Shown piece after piece: positions 42,281-50,392 of a stretch of 64,000 nucleotides of DNA. The notes below the pieces were generated by a model that saw nothing but the letters and a program-made list of their open reading frames with translations, made no database searches and was not told the DNA's origin. Both the position numbers and the translations under genes were made by a program. How positions within the stretch are numbered: the first letter of the stretch is position 1; every line of letters begins with the position of its first letter. The stretch spans positions 496,001-560,000 of the forward strand of contig JAWAID010000001.1 of the NCBI GenBank assembly GCA_038888615.1, given 5' to 3'. The DNA is from Candidatus Korarchaeum sp. Its GTDB lineage: Archaea; Korarchaeota; Korarchaeia; Korarchaeales; Korarchaeaceae.

Positions 42281-43617
42281 ATGAGTTTTCCGGGGTTCAT
42301 TATCCCGCTGGGGTCAAGTACCTGCTTAATCATCCTGAGTAAATTAAGATAACCTTCATCGAAGTTTTCATCAATTTTATGGACACCTACCCCAGTCCCA
42401 AATCCCATAGATGCACCTAAGGAGGATGCGCTCTCTATTAAGTTAGATGCGGCCTTATTCGTCCTCTCTACCTCTTTGGGGTCCCTCGAGTTATAGAGGA
42501 ACACGGCGGTCACCCAACCCAGCGGCGGATCTATTACCGTGACCGAAGGTATTTTCATTCTAGAGCTAATCTTATCTATTTCTTGGACAATATCTCTCAC
42601 CAAATGTTTATAAGATAGCATACTAACCAATCTAATGGAAGATTTTTTTCTCTTTGCTATCTCGTATATCTTCTCCCTCCTCTCCCAAACACCATCCAAA
42701 CTGCTTCCCTCAACCTCGCTATGCTCCAATGCTACCTCTGACAGTATCCCGTCAATCCGTGATCTCCATTTTTCAACGCAGTCTGAACTTCCGGAGACCT
42801 CCAGGAAGCCTATAGCTTCTACACCGGTGAGATCTCTATCCTCCATTAGCTCCTTATAGTTATGATAAACCTCAAATCCCGAGACCTCGATACCAGCTCT
42901 CTCCATAGCGTCTTGTATGAACAGGGAGTCAGAGACGTCGTTAAGTTCCATATAGTAGGAGAGCCTTGACTCAGGGCGATACTCGAGCCTCAGTAATGCG
43001 GATGTAATCACACCGAGTATACCCTCAGATCCCACGATAAGACCTATAACGTTCCTCTTGCTAGGAGGACCCGGTTGCTCCAGCGATATCACCCTCCCAT
43101 CAGGGAGCACAACCTCCAATCCCATAACGTGAGCCTCCATAGGACCGTACTTCGCTGAGAGGGGCGAGGCCGCGTTCTCAGCGATGAGCCCACCCACTGT
43201 AGAGAGCCCTACTCCATCGGGATTTATCGGCAGGAACATATCCTTAACCAAATCATTTACCTCCCTAACTCTAATGCCTGCTTCCACCCTCACCAGCCCT
43301 GCGTTCTCATCTTTCTCAATGACCCTGTTCATTACTTGCGTATCAAGCACGATCCCTCCTCTAACCGGGAGCGGTCCACCAACTAACGAGGTTCCCGATC
43401 CTCTCGGAGTAACAGGTACACCGTACTTGCTGGCGATCTCCAATACTACGGATACTTCTTCCACGTTTCTTGGTCTGACAACAGCGTCAGGGACGAACTC
43501 CATCCCAGAGGAATCATAAGAGTAGGAGTATCTATCAACTTCTTCCCTCAATAACTGAGATCCTCCCAGATAAGACGAGAGTTCCTCCAGTGCCTTCTCC
43601 ACATTAAGCTCACTCAT
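42277..43617 (-). CDS. FAD-linked glycolate/lactate-type dehydrogenase (GlcD-like)
   Basis: 446 residues. The FAD_binding_4 (PCMH) domain includes VRPRNVEEVSVVLEIASKYGVPVTPRGSGTSLVGG, and the C-terminal oxidase domain ends GFGTGVGVHKIDENFDEGYLNLLRMIKQVLDPSGIMNPGKL. With the Fe-S partner it would oxidise D-lactate, glycolate or a related 2-hydroxy acid. Divergent from gcvT, with a 62-base gap holding an AT-rich element (CTTTAATTC, 43649-43657) that could serve both. Confidence 0.9.
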   Translation of the reverse strand: MSELNVEKALEELSSYLGGSQLLREEVDRYSYSYDSSGMEFVPDAVVRPRNVEEVSVVLEIASKYGVPVTPRGSGTSLVGGPLPVRGGIVLDTQVMNRVIEKDENAGLVRVEAGIRVREVNDLVKDMFLPINPDGVGLSTVGGLIAENAASPLSAKYGPMEAHVMGLEVVLPDGRVISLEQPGPPSKRNVIGLIVGSEGILGVITSALLRLEYRPESRLSYYMELNDVSDSLFIQDAMERAGIEVSGFEVYHNYKELMEDRDLTGVEAIGFLEVSGSSDCVEKWRSRIDGILSEVALEHSEVEGSSLDGVWERREKIYEIAKRKKSSIRLVSMLSYKHLVRDIVQEIDKISSRMKIPSVTVIDPPLGWVTAVFLYNSRDPKEVERTNKAASNLIESASSLGASMGFGTGVGVHKIDENFDEGYLNLLRMIKQVLDPSGIMNPGKLI

Positions 43618-43679
43618 AGTCCCTTAACATACTGCGTTGATAGTGATAACTTTAATTCTTTACCTGGGTAGAAGGTGCG

Positions 43680-44801
43680 ATGTTGAAGCTCGGCCTCAGG
43701 GACCTACATCAGGAACTAGGAGCCAAGTTTTTCGAATTTGCAGGATGGGAAATGCCCATGAAGTACACCAACTCACTAGAAGAAGCCCTATCTGTCAGGA
43801 AAAACGCTGGAATATTCGATGTCTCTCACATGGGGAGGTTGAGGTTGGAGGGGCCCGACTCGGCTAAGTTCTTACAGATGGTCACATCGAACAACGTCGA
43901 TGTGGATGTCGGGAGGAGCAGGTACACACTCACACTTAATGAGAGGGGTGGTATAAAGGATGATAACGTGGCCTTTAGGCTATCGGAGGATGAGTACCTC
44001 TTCGTCGTCAATGCGGCAAATAGGGTGAAGGTACTGGATTGGTTCAGGGAGCTCATCGCGAGATGGGACCTCGGGGTTGAGGTGAAAGATATTACATTCA
44101 ATAGCTTTATGCTGGCTATTCAAGGACCAAAAGCCAGGGAAATATTTCATAAAATTATTGGATTTTCTATTAACATAAAAAAATTTAGTTTAGCTAGGGT
44201 CACTTGGAGGGGAGATGAGCTCATCGTTAGCAGAACCGGCTACACAGGCGAGGACGGCTATGAGATTATCCTAAGCGATCAGGAGTTAGCAGCAGAGTTA
44301 TTAACCTCCTCAGTGAGGGAAGGAGTCAAGCCCTGTGGTTTAGTCGCTAGGGACATTTTAAGGCTAGAGGCAGGTCTCGTCCTTTACGGGAACGATATAG
44401 ATGAGAACACGAGCCCCATTGAAGCGAAACTCGAGTTCGCGGTAGATCTGAGAAAAGATTACTTCGTTGGGAAGGAGGCTATCCTCGAAATCATGAGTAG
44501 AGGTGTCGAGAGTGTTAGAGTGGGTTTAGTGAGTGAGGGCAGGAGTGCCCCAAGGAGGGGGGAGGGGGTTTACGCGGGGGAGGAGAGGATCGGCTCAGTG
44601 ACTAGCGGGACGTTCAGCCCAACTGTGGGGAAGGGCATAGGTATGGCTTACGTGTTGAAGGAGCACTCTGATGTAGGGAGGGAACTTCTGGTTGGGGAGG
44701 AAAGGAAACTGAAGGTAAGTATATCGAAGATGCCCTTCTACGATGAGAGCATCTACGGTTGGAAAAGAACTACTTCAGCTTCCCTAGGACTACATGGCTG
44801 A
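43680..44801 (+). CDS. gcvT: aminomethyltransferase (glycine cleavage T protein)
   Basis: 373 residues, full length. KFFEFAGWEMPMKY at the N-terminus, the tetrahydrofolate/pterin-binding core (IFDVSHMGRL, LNERGGIKDD), SRTGYTGEDGYEI and EAGLVLYGNDID are typical GcvT motifs. It transfers the methylene group from H-protein-bound aminomethyl to a folate or archaeal pterin. No gcvH or gcvP is adjacent, so it acts with partners encoded elsewhere. AAGGTG precedes the ATG. The end overlaps the convergent uS17 gene by 32 bases. Confidence 0.92.
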   Translation: MLKLGLRDLHQELGAKFFEFAGWEMPMKYTNSLEEALSVRKNAGIFDVSHMGRLRLEGPDSAKFLQMVTSNNVDVDVGRSRYTLTLNERGGIKDDNVAFRLSEDEYLFVVNAANRVKVLDWFRELIARWDLGVEVKDITFNSFMLAIQGPKAREIFHKIIGFSINIKKFSLARVTWRGDELIVSRTGYTGEDGYEIILSDQELAAELLTSSVREGVKPCGLVARDILRLEAGLVLYGNDIDENTSPIEAKLEFAVDLRKDYFVGKEAILEIMSRGVESVRVGLVSEGRSAPRRGEGVYAGEERIGSVTSGTFSPTVGKGIGMAYVLKEHSDVGRELLVGEERKLKVSISKMPFYDESIYGWKRTTSASLGLHG

Positions 44802-45102
44802 CGGTCTTCGCGAGCCTTCTAGTCTCAACTATCCTCACGAAATCCCCATCGTTGACCTCTAAGCAAGGTGGTAAGTGCGCATGGATCTTATTGCGCCTTC
44901 TCTCGTACCTCTTATACTTCTTGTTATAATGGAGGTACTCTATGAGTACACTAACGGTTCTCGTCATTTTCGTGCTAACGACCCTCCCCTCGAGGATAGC
45001 GTTCCTTAAGGATATATTGCCGTGCCAAGGACATTTGTCATCATTGCAACTACCCTCAGGAGGTGTTATCCCTCTCACCAATTCCTCAGATATCTTCCTC
45101 AT
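44770..45102 (-). CDS. rps17: ribosomal protein uS17
   Basis: 110 residues. The OB-fold core is clear: EGRVVSTKMTRTVSVLIEYLHYNKKYKRYERR, KIHAHLPPCLEVNDGDFVRI and the C-terminal ETRRLAKTVSHVVL. The N-terminal extension with CNDDKCPWHG is the usual archaeal one. The ATG overlaps the Rpp29 stop by 4 bases. It is the last gene of a detached S10-cluster fragment; uL14, normally next, is absent. Confidence 0.95.
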   Translation of the reverse strand: MRKISEELVRGITPPEGSCNDDKCPWHGNISLRNAILEGRVVSTKMTRTVSVLIEYLHYNKKYKRYERRRNKIHAHLPPCLEVNDGDFVRIVETRRLAKTVSHVVLGKLK

Positions 45103-45362
45103 ACCTTCTTCACCCTCTCCTCCGGTCTCCCTATTAACCTATCCCCCAACACTACTACTGAGCTACCATCATCGACCCTAAATAAAAATAGTCTAGAGCC
45201 CTTAGCTATCACGGATCTCTTACCCTCTCTACCGATGATGAGGCAATTCCTCGTCTCCAAGATAACCCTACCTTTAATACCCATCTCATGGATATTCGGT
45301 GAATGAATGACTTCTACCTCCAACCCAATGAGCTCATGGACGAGTATATTGCCTGCTCTCAC
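45099..45362 (-). CDS. rnp1: ribonuclease P protein component 1 (Rpp29/Pop4)
   Basis: 87 residues. NILVHELIGLEVEVIHSPN and GIKGRVILETRNCLII match the Sm-like barrel of archaeal Rpp29, which binds the RNase P RNA specificity domain. It sits between uL29 and uS17, its conserved archaeal place. ATG start, 5 bases after the uL29 stop. Confidence 0.93.
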   Translation of the reverse strand: MRAGNILVHELIGLEVEVIHSPNIHEMGIKGRVILETRNCLIIGREGKRSVIAKGSRLFLFRVDDGSSVVVLGDRLIGRPEERVKKV

Positions 45363-45367
45363 GGGGC

Positions 45368-45571
45368 CTATACCTTCACACCTCTCTCCCTCAGGATGGT
45401 CAGTATCCTAGCCCTCTCCCTCCTTAGAGCTCTCCTCAAATGCGTCTTTTCGGTAGCACCCATCAACCTCTTCGTTTCATTCAAGAATATGTCCCTCTCG
45501 ATTTCTCTCAGTCTTTCGAGAAGCTCATCGGAATCCATTCCCCTAAGTTCATCAAGCTTGCTCGGACTCAT
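45368..45571 (-). CDS. rpl29: ribosomal protein uL29
   Basis: 67 residues. SKLDELRGMDSDELLERLREIERDI is the uL29 helical hairpin. I start at the ATG at 45571 because GAGGTG stands about 6 bases before it and uL29 proteins begin this way; a longer version to 45610 would add a tryptophan-rich tail read out of frame through the uS3 gene. It overlaps the end of uS3 by 20 bases. Confidence 0.9.
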   Translation of the reverse strand: MSPSKLDELRGMDSDELLERLREIERDIFLNETKRLMGATEKTHLRRALRRERARILTILRERGVKV

Positions 45572-46307
45572 CCCTTTCCACCTCACCAGCCACCTCCAAC
45601 TCCTCCTCAAGCTCCTCCGGTATTTCTATGCTCTCCGACTCTGATAAGGACTCCACTTCAGACCTTATCCTCTCCCTTATCTCCTCTATAGCTTCCTCCT
45701 TAACTATCACAGCATCCGGGCCCCTCACACCTGGCTTGACTATCCTCACTCTCACCCCTATCATGCCTTGAGGCATTAACACATGCTTCACAGCATACTC
45801 AACGTTTTCAACGTAATCTTGACCGCACTTGTATATCACCCCATCCCTGAACCTCTCCTCCCTAGCCCTCTGGCTCCCAAACTTTCCAGAGAGCCTTATC
45901 TCGACGCCCTTAGCTCCAGCGGCCATCACTCTCCTCAGGGCTGAGTAAGCTACCTTCTTGTACCTCTCGCCCTTAGCGATCCTCCTGGCTATGTAGCTAG
46001 CTACTATTCTAGCGCTCAAGAAGGGCTCATCTACCTTTTTCGTTTGGATATAGGGGTTCTGTATTCCGAGCTCCTCTCGCAGAATGTCGCTGATCCTCTT
46101 AGATGTCCTCCCACCTCTACCGATGATCACACCCGGGCTCTCCACGTAGACCGTTATTATGTCCCTTATAGGAGTAGAGGATATTTCTACGCAATGGAAC
46201 CCAGCCTTATCGGATAACCTCTCCATGAATTCGTGAAGCTTGTACTTCACGATGCCCTCCTGAACGAGCTTCTTGTAGATAGGCATCGATCTTGAGGAAC
46301 TCATCAC
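45552..46307 (-). CDS. rps3: ribosomal protein uS3
   Basis: 251 residues. The KH domain carries GVIIGRGGRTSKRI, followed by the C-terminal S3 domain with RVMAAGAKGVEIRLSGKF. The last 45 residues are an acidic, Glu-rich tail of the archaeal type. It overlaps uL22 by 4 bases and uL29 by 20, in one operon. Confidence 0.95.
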   Translation of the reverse strand: MMSSSRSMPIYKKLVQEGIVKYKLHEFMERLSDKAGFHCVEISSTPIRDIITVYVESPGVIIGRGGRTSKRISDILREELGIQNPYIQTKKVDEPFLSARIVASYIARRIAKGERYKKVAYSALRRVMAAGAKGVEIRLSGKFGSQRAREERFRDGVIYKCGQDYVENVEYAVKHVLMPQGMIGVRVRIVKPGVRGPDAVIVKEEAIEEIRERIRSEVESLSESESIEIPEELEEELEVAGEVERDESEQA

Positions 46308-46774
46308 TCACCCTCCTCCCTCTCCTCGAGAACTATCTCAACATGCACAAGCTGCTCTACCTTTGGAGTAGCTCTCCCGTAAGCCCTAGGGAAGAAACGC
46401 CTTAGCTTCATCCCCATTTGAGCTGCAGCATGCTTCACGTAGAGGCTATCTGGATCCAGATCTTTATTCATGGCGTTGTGCTCGGCGCTTTTAAGGATCT
46501 TCTTAACGAGCTTAGCAGCCTTAACAGGATATCTTCCAGCTTTGAACGTAGATAGACCCCTCCTGTGCGGTACTCCCCCATTGTACCTCCTGAACGGGAT
46601 GGGCCGCTTGAGGGAAATAACTTCATCAAGTATTTCGTATGCCTCAGAGAGTTTCTTGCCTCTTATCTCCCTCAGTAACTCCACCATCTCCTTAAAGGAT
46701 ACTCTGAGGTCTCTTCCAGAGGCCATGGCTTCTTTTTCACCCTGAGCAGCGTACGAGTATCCCCAGCTAGGCAA
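46304..46774 (-). CDS. rpl22: ribosomal protein uL22
   Basis: 156 residues. PSWGYSYAAQGEKEAMASGRDLRVSFKEM is the archaeal uL22 start, and the long beta-hairpin region is RRFFPRAYGRATP. The TTG start at 46774 is favoured by GAGGTG 6 bases upstream and by the conserved N-terminus. First gene of the fragment uL22-uS3-uL29-Rpp29-uS17; the uS19 gene expected upstream is missing. Confidence 0.93.
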   Translation of the reverse strand: MPSWGYSYAAQGEKEAMASGRDLRVSFKEMVELLREIRGKKLSEAYEILDEVISLKRPIPFRRYNGGVPHRRGLSTFKAGRYPVKAAKLVKKILKSAEHNAMNKDLDPDSLYVKHAAAQMGMKLRRFFPRAYGRATPKVEQLVHVEIVLEEREEGE

Positions 46775-46807
46775 CCTTTACACCTCTCTTGGGGAGCTGC
46801 GATCAAC

Positions 46808-46820
46808 CTTTATAAAAATA
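46808..46820 (-). promoter_or_regulatory. promoter of the uL22-uS17 ribosomal operon
   Basis: TATTTTTATAAAGG on the minus strand, centred about 40 bases before the TTG at 46774. Transcription would start near 46788, leaving a short leader that contains GAGGTG. Confidence 0.5.
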
Positions 46821-46871
46821 CCACTTCAGTCTCGAGGCACTACTGTAGGGTATAAGAGGGAATTGGTGGTT

Positions 46872-47840
46872 CTATTTCTCAGACTCCCCCCTAACTTTCG
46901 AGGATCCGCTTCTCACTCTCCAAAAGATGTATGAGCCCACTACGATCGGTGGTATTGAGGCCAACAGTATCAGCTGCGGGGTGATGTAGACCTCCGCGCG
47001 TTTCACCACTATAGTGAGGGACTTACCATCCTTCTGCAGCTGGGGAACAAACTCCCAGAGGGCGTTGTTCCACAAGATCACCTTGGGTGCTAAGTTAGCA
47101 CCCATTATCTGCATGGATGCGCTCGTGAAATTGACCCAGAGGTTACAGGCAATGTCATCAGGTAGTAGATAGGTAAGGGGGCTGAGATCCAATATGTAAT
47201 AATCTCCGCTGCTGCTCCTCTTTAGTTCCAATGGTAAAGTTTCAGCGCTCACCTCATAACTCACCACAAGAGTTCCCGTAGCCTCTAAGGTCTCGCTAGT
47301 GTAAGACACTGAGAGACTCTTGATCCTGCCTAAGTTCGATGATGCTGAGGCCGTGGCTACTATCCCGGTGAAGCTTATATCGGGAAGACCCCTGTAAGTC
47401 ACGTTAAGGAAATCCCACCTGAGACCGTAAAGAACGAGCGTTTTCCTACCGTAGAAGAAGCTCATCATATCGAGTACGGTCGAGTTACTCAAGTAACCCA
47501 GGGAAACTGCTCTCCTGAGGAAGTTAGCTCTATTAGTCGGATCCCCGTATTGAGGGTAAAATAAGAACCTGTAAGTCCCTCTAAGCCCAGCAGGAGTTTG
47601 GTTCATCGTTAAATTTCCTCTGAAGTTCATCCAGTTGAAGATAGGAGCCTTCAGAGTGTTCGTATAGAAGAGAGTCTCATCTCCGCTCAAGGTCCTGTAA
47701 ACGCTTGCTTTCAGAGTGGCGGATAGGTCCTCCCTCACCTGAATTGAGGCTACAGGCATGGGGTATGCGGATTGTAAGGTTCCGGCTTGACCGATCAGTA
47801 TCACCGCGAGGATCGCTATAGCGAGGAGCTTGGGCCTCAT
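46872..47840 (-). CDS. membrane-anchored extracellular protein of unknown function
   Basis: 322 residues. N-terminal signal peptide (LLAIAILAVILIGQAGTLQSA), an extracellular beta-rich part with several N-glycosylation-type NxS/T sites, one C-terminal membrane helix (ITPQLILLASIPPIVVGSYIFW) and a short basic tail. The architecture resembles the larger surface protein at 22921, but I see no shared sequence motif. Stands alone between the ribosomal operon and the divergent polymerase gene. Confidence 0.7.
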   Translation of the reverse strand: MRPKLLAIAILAVILIGQAGTLQSAYPMPVASIQVREDLSATLKASVYRTLSGDETLFYTNTLKAPIFNWMNFRGNLTMNQTPAGLRGTYRFLFYPQYGDPTNRANFLRRAVSLGYLSNSTVLDMMSFFYGRKTLVLYGLRWDFLNVTYRGLPDISFTGIVATASASSNLGRIKSLSVSYTSETLEATGTLVVSYEVSAETLPLELKRSSSGDYYILDLSPLTYLLPDDIACNLWVNFTSASMQIMGANLAPKVILWNNALWEFVPQLQKDGKSLTIVVKRAEVYITPQLILLASIPPIVVGSYIFWRVRSGSSKVRGESEK

Positions 47841-47908
47841 CGATTACACCTCTTTCGAACGCTCCGGAAATCACCTTATTTAAATTCTCCTACACTCAGA
47901 TATCGTGA

Positions 47909-50392
47909 ATGCCCTCAAGGAGAGGTATCCTACTATCTGTATTTTACTCTGGAGATGAAAAGTCCGCTATAATGAAATTTTATGATGCAGATAGCGGCGA
48001 AATTTTTTCCATAAAGGATAACACTGATCATAAACCTTACCTTCTCACAGACGCTCCTGAGGAGAAGTTACCCGAACTGCTCTCTGAGTTCTCATCTAGG
48101 ATACACTCGATCTCCAAGGTGAGGAAGTACGATGTGTTGAGGGATGCTGAGGTTGAGCTGACCAAAGTGGAGGCTAAGGATCCATTAGCGATAGGAGGCT
48201 CACCTAAGAACATGAGGGACACGCTGATGAAATTGGGGTACAGCGTCTGGGAGGCGAGGATAAAGTACTACGATTGCTTCACCTTTGACAGGAACCTCGT
48301 CCCCGGATCGCTCTACGAGGTGGATGATTACGGGAACTTGAGGAGAGTATCTGCTGATGCGTCGAGCGAGGATATAGGGAGCTCAAATGAGGAGGTAAGG
48401 GATATTCTGATTTCAATGATACCCCTGTTCGATGAACCCTCTCCTAAGCTGCCTAGTGCAGCCTTGGATATAGAAGTGCTCTCCCCTTTAGATAAGATCC
48501 CAGATCCTAAGGAGCCGGATAAACCTGTCGCGGCAGCGGCCATAGTCGATAGTCTCGGTAGGAGGGAGGTACATATCCTTCACAGAGGAGGTAAATTACC
48601 TGAGGAACTGCCTGATGGCACTAAAATAATGGCTTATGAGAGCGAGGGAAGACTTATAAGGAATGTACTGGACAGGATAAGTGAGTACCCTCTCTTATTC
48701 ACTTATAACGGAGATAACTTCGATCTCCCTTATCTAGCTAGAAGGGCTAAGGAGCTGGGTGTGAGCGATAGACCCATCAGACTGGAGAGGGATCGGGCGA
48801 TACTCGATACGGGCATACACATAGACCTCTACAAATTATTCAGTAACAAATCAATACAAGTCTACGTCTTCAATAATAAGTACGCTGGATACACTCTAGA
48901 TGAAGTCGCAGAAGCTCTATTAGGGGAGAGGAAGATAGAACTCGAGGTTAGGGACTTCTACTCACTGGAGTCAGTTACTCTAGCGGAGTATTGTCTCAGG
49001 GACGCTGAACTCACCTTCAAGCTCGGGAACATAGGGTCGGGGGAGTTAGTTAGGTTGCTCTTCCTCTTCGCCAGAATAAGTAAGATGTCATTGGAGGAAG
49101 TGTCTAGGCAGGGAGTTTCCTCTTGGATCAGGAACATGATATTCTTCGAATATAGGAGGAGGAACTGGCTGATCCCGGAGAGGGAGGAAATAATGGCTGT
49201 CAGGGGAGAGAGGACTTACTCTCAAGCGATCATTAAGGGAAAGAAGTACATGGGAGCGATAGTGTTGGAGCCCGTGCCAGGCATACACTTCGATGTAGCG
49301 GTCATGGACTTCGCGAGCTTGTATCCATCTATCATAGGTCACTGGAGAGTCAGCTTTGAGACGATAAATTGCCCTCACGAGGAGTGCAGATCGAACAGAC
49401 CCGTGGAAGACCTTCCGCACTGGATATGCTTGAAGGGTAAGGGTGTAGTTCCTTACGTGATTCAGGCACTCAGGGATCTGAGGGTGAGGAGGTATAAAAG
49501 GAGAGCAAAGGAGGAGAAGAATGAGTACCTGAGGGAGTGGTTCGACACGGTCCAAAGGAGTCTCAAAGTGTTCTTAAACGCTTCCTATGGGGTCTTTGGC
49601 TTCGAGAACTTCCCCCTCTACTCACCTCCAGCTGCTGAGATGATAACGGCCTTAGCCAGGAAGGCGATGCTCTTATCGATAGAGGAGGCGCGTAGGATGG
49701 GACTCAAGGTGATATACGGGGATACTGACAGCCTCTTCATAAGAGGCGCGACTCAGGAGCAGATCGATGAGCTGGAGCGGAGGGTGGAGGAGAAGCTCGG
49801 GATAGACTTGGAGTTAGATAAGTGGTACAGGTACGTAGTCTTCTCTAAGTTGAAGAAGAACTACTTAGGTGTGACTAGGGACGGTGTTGTGGAGGTCAAA
49901 GGGCTGCTCGGAAAGAAGAGGAACATACCAATATTCGTTAAGAAAGCATTCAATGAGGTGATAGAGATACTCTCGAGCGTCAACAGCCCTGAGGACTTCT
50001 CGAACGCGAGAAGGAGGATAGAAGATACCATAAGGAGTTACGTGAGGAGACTGGAGTTAGGCGATTATGAGATCGAGGAACTAGCATTTAGGTGCATGTT
50101 GGGTAAGAGCCCTGAGGATTACGTGAAGACCACACCTCAGCATGTGAAGGTAGCTAAGATACTTGAGAGGATGGGCAAGCGTATTGAAGCGGGTCAGGTG
50201 ATAAAGTACGTTAAGGTCAGCGGGAAGGACGGTGTGATGCCGATAGAGCTAGCGAATAAGTCTCAGATAGACAAGGATAAGTACCTAGAGATAATGAGGA
50301 CGACCTTTGAGCAGATATTGAACGCTCTAGATATAGATTTTGATGAGATAATTAAGGAAAGAAAAGTATCAAGCCTTGATGAATTCTTCTAA
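47909..50392 (+). CDS. family B DNA polymerase with intact proofreading domain
   Basis: 827 residues. Exo I is LDIEVLSP (Asp187, Glu189), Exo II TYNGDNFDLPYL and Exo III YCLRDAELTF. Polymerase motifs are A, DFASLYPSI (Asp467), B, KVFLNASYG, and C, YGDTDS (Asp605). All catalytic acids are present, as in replicative archaeal PolB enzymes (PolB1/PolB3 type). Together with the exonuclease-dead enzyme at 31469 the organism has at least two family B polymerases. The 3' end overlaps gatE by 24 bases. Confidence 0.94.
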   Translation: MPSRRGILLSVFYSGDEKSAIMKFYDADSGEIFSIKDNTDHKPYLLTDAPEEKLPELLSEFSSRIHSISKVRKYDVLRDAEVELTKVEAKDPLAIGGSPKNMRDTLMKLGYSVWEARIKYYDCFTFDRNLVPGSLYEVDDYGNLRRVSADASSEDIGSSNEEVRDILISMIPLFDEPSPKLPSAALDIEVLSPLDKIPDPKEPDKPVAAAAIVDSLGRREVHILHRGGKLPEELPDGTKIMAYESEGRLIRNVLDRISEYPLLFTYNGDNFDLPYLARRAKELGVSDRPIRLERDRAILDTGIHIDLYKLFSNKSIQVYVFNNKYAGYTLDEVAEALLGERKIELEVRDFYSLESVTLAEYCLRDAELTFKLGNIGSGELVRLLFLFARISKMSLEEVSRQGVSSWIRNMIFFEYRRRNWLIPEREEIMAVRGERTYSQAIIKGKKYMGAIVLEPVPGIHFDVAVMDFASLYPSIIGHWRVSFETINCPHEECRSNRPVEDLPHWICLKGKGVVPYVIQALRDLRVRRYKRRAKEEKNEYLREWFDTVQRSLKVFLNASYGVFGFENFPLYSPPAAEMITALARKAMLLSIEEARRMGLKVIYGDTDSLFIRGATQEQIDELERRVEEKLGIDLELDKWYRYVVFSKLKKNYLGVTRDGVVEVKGLLGKKRNIPIFVKKAFNEVIEILSSVNSPEDFSNARRRIEDTIRSYVRRLELGDYEIEELAFRCMLGKSPEDYVKTTPQHVKVAKILERMGKRIEAGQVIKYVKVSGKDGVMPIELANKSQIDKDKYLEIMRTTFEQILNALDIDFDEIIKERKVSSLDEFF

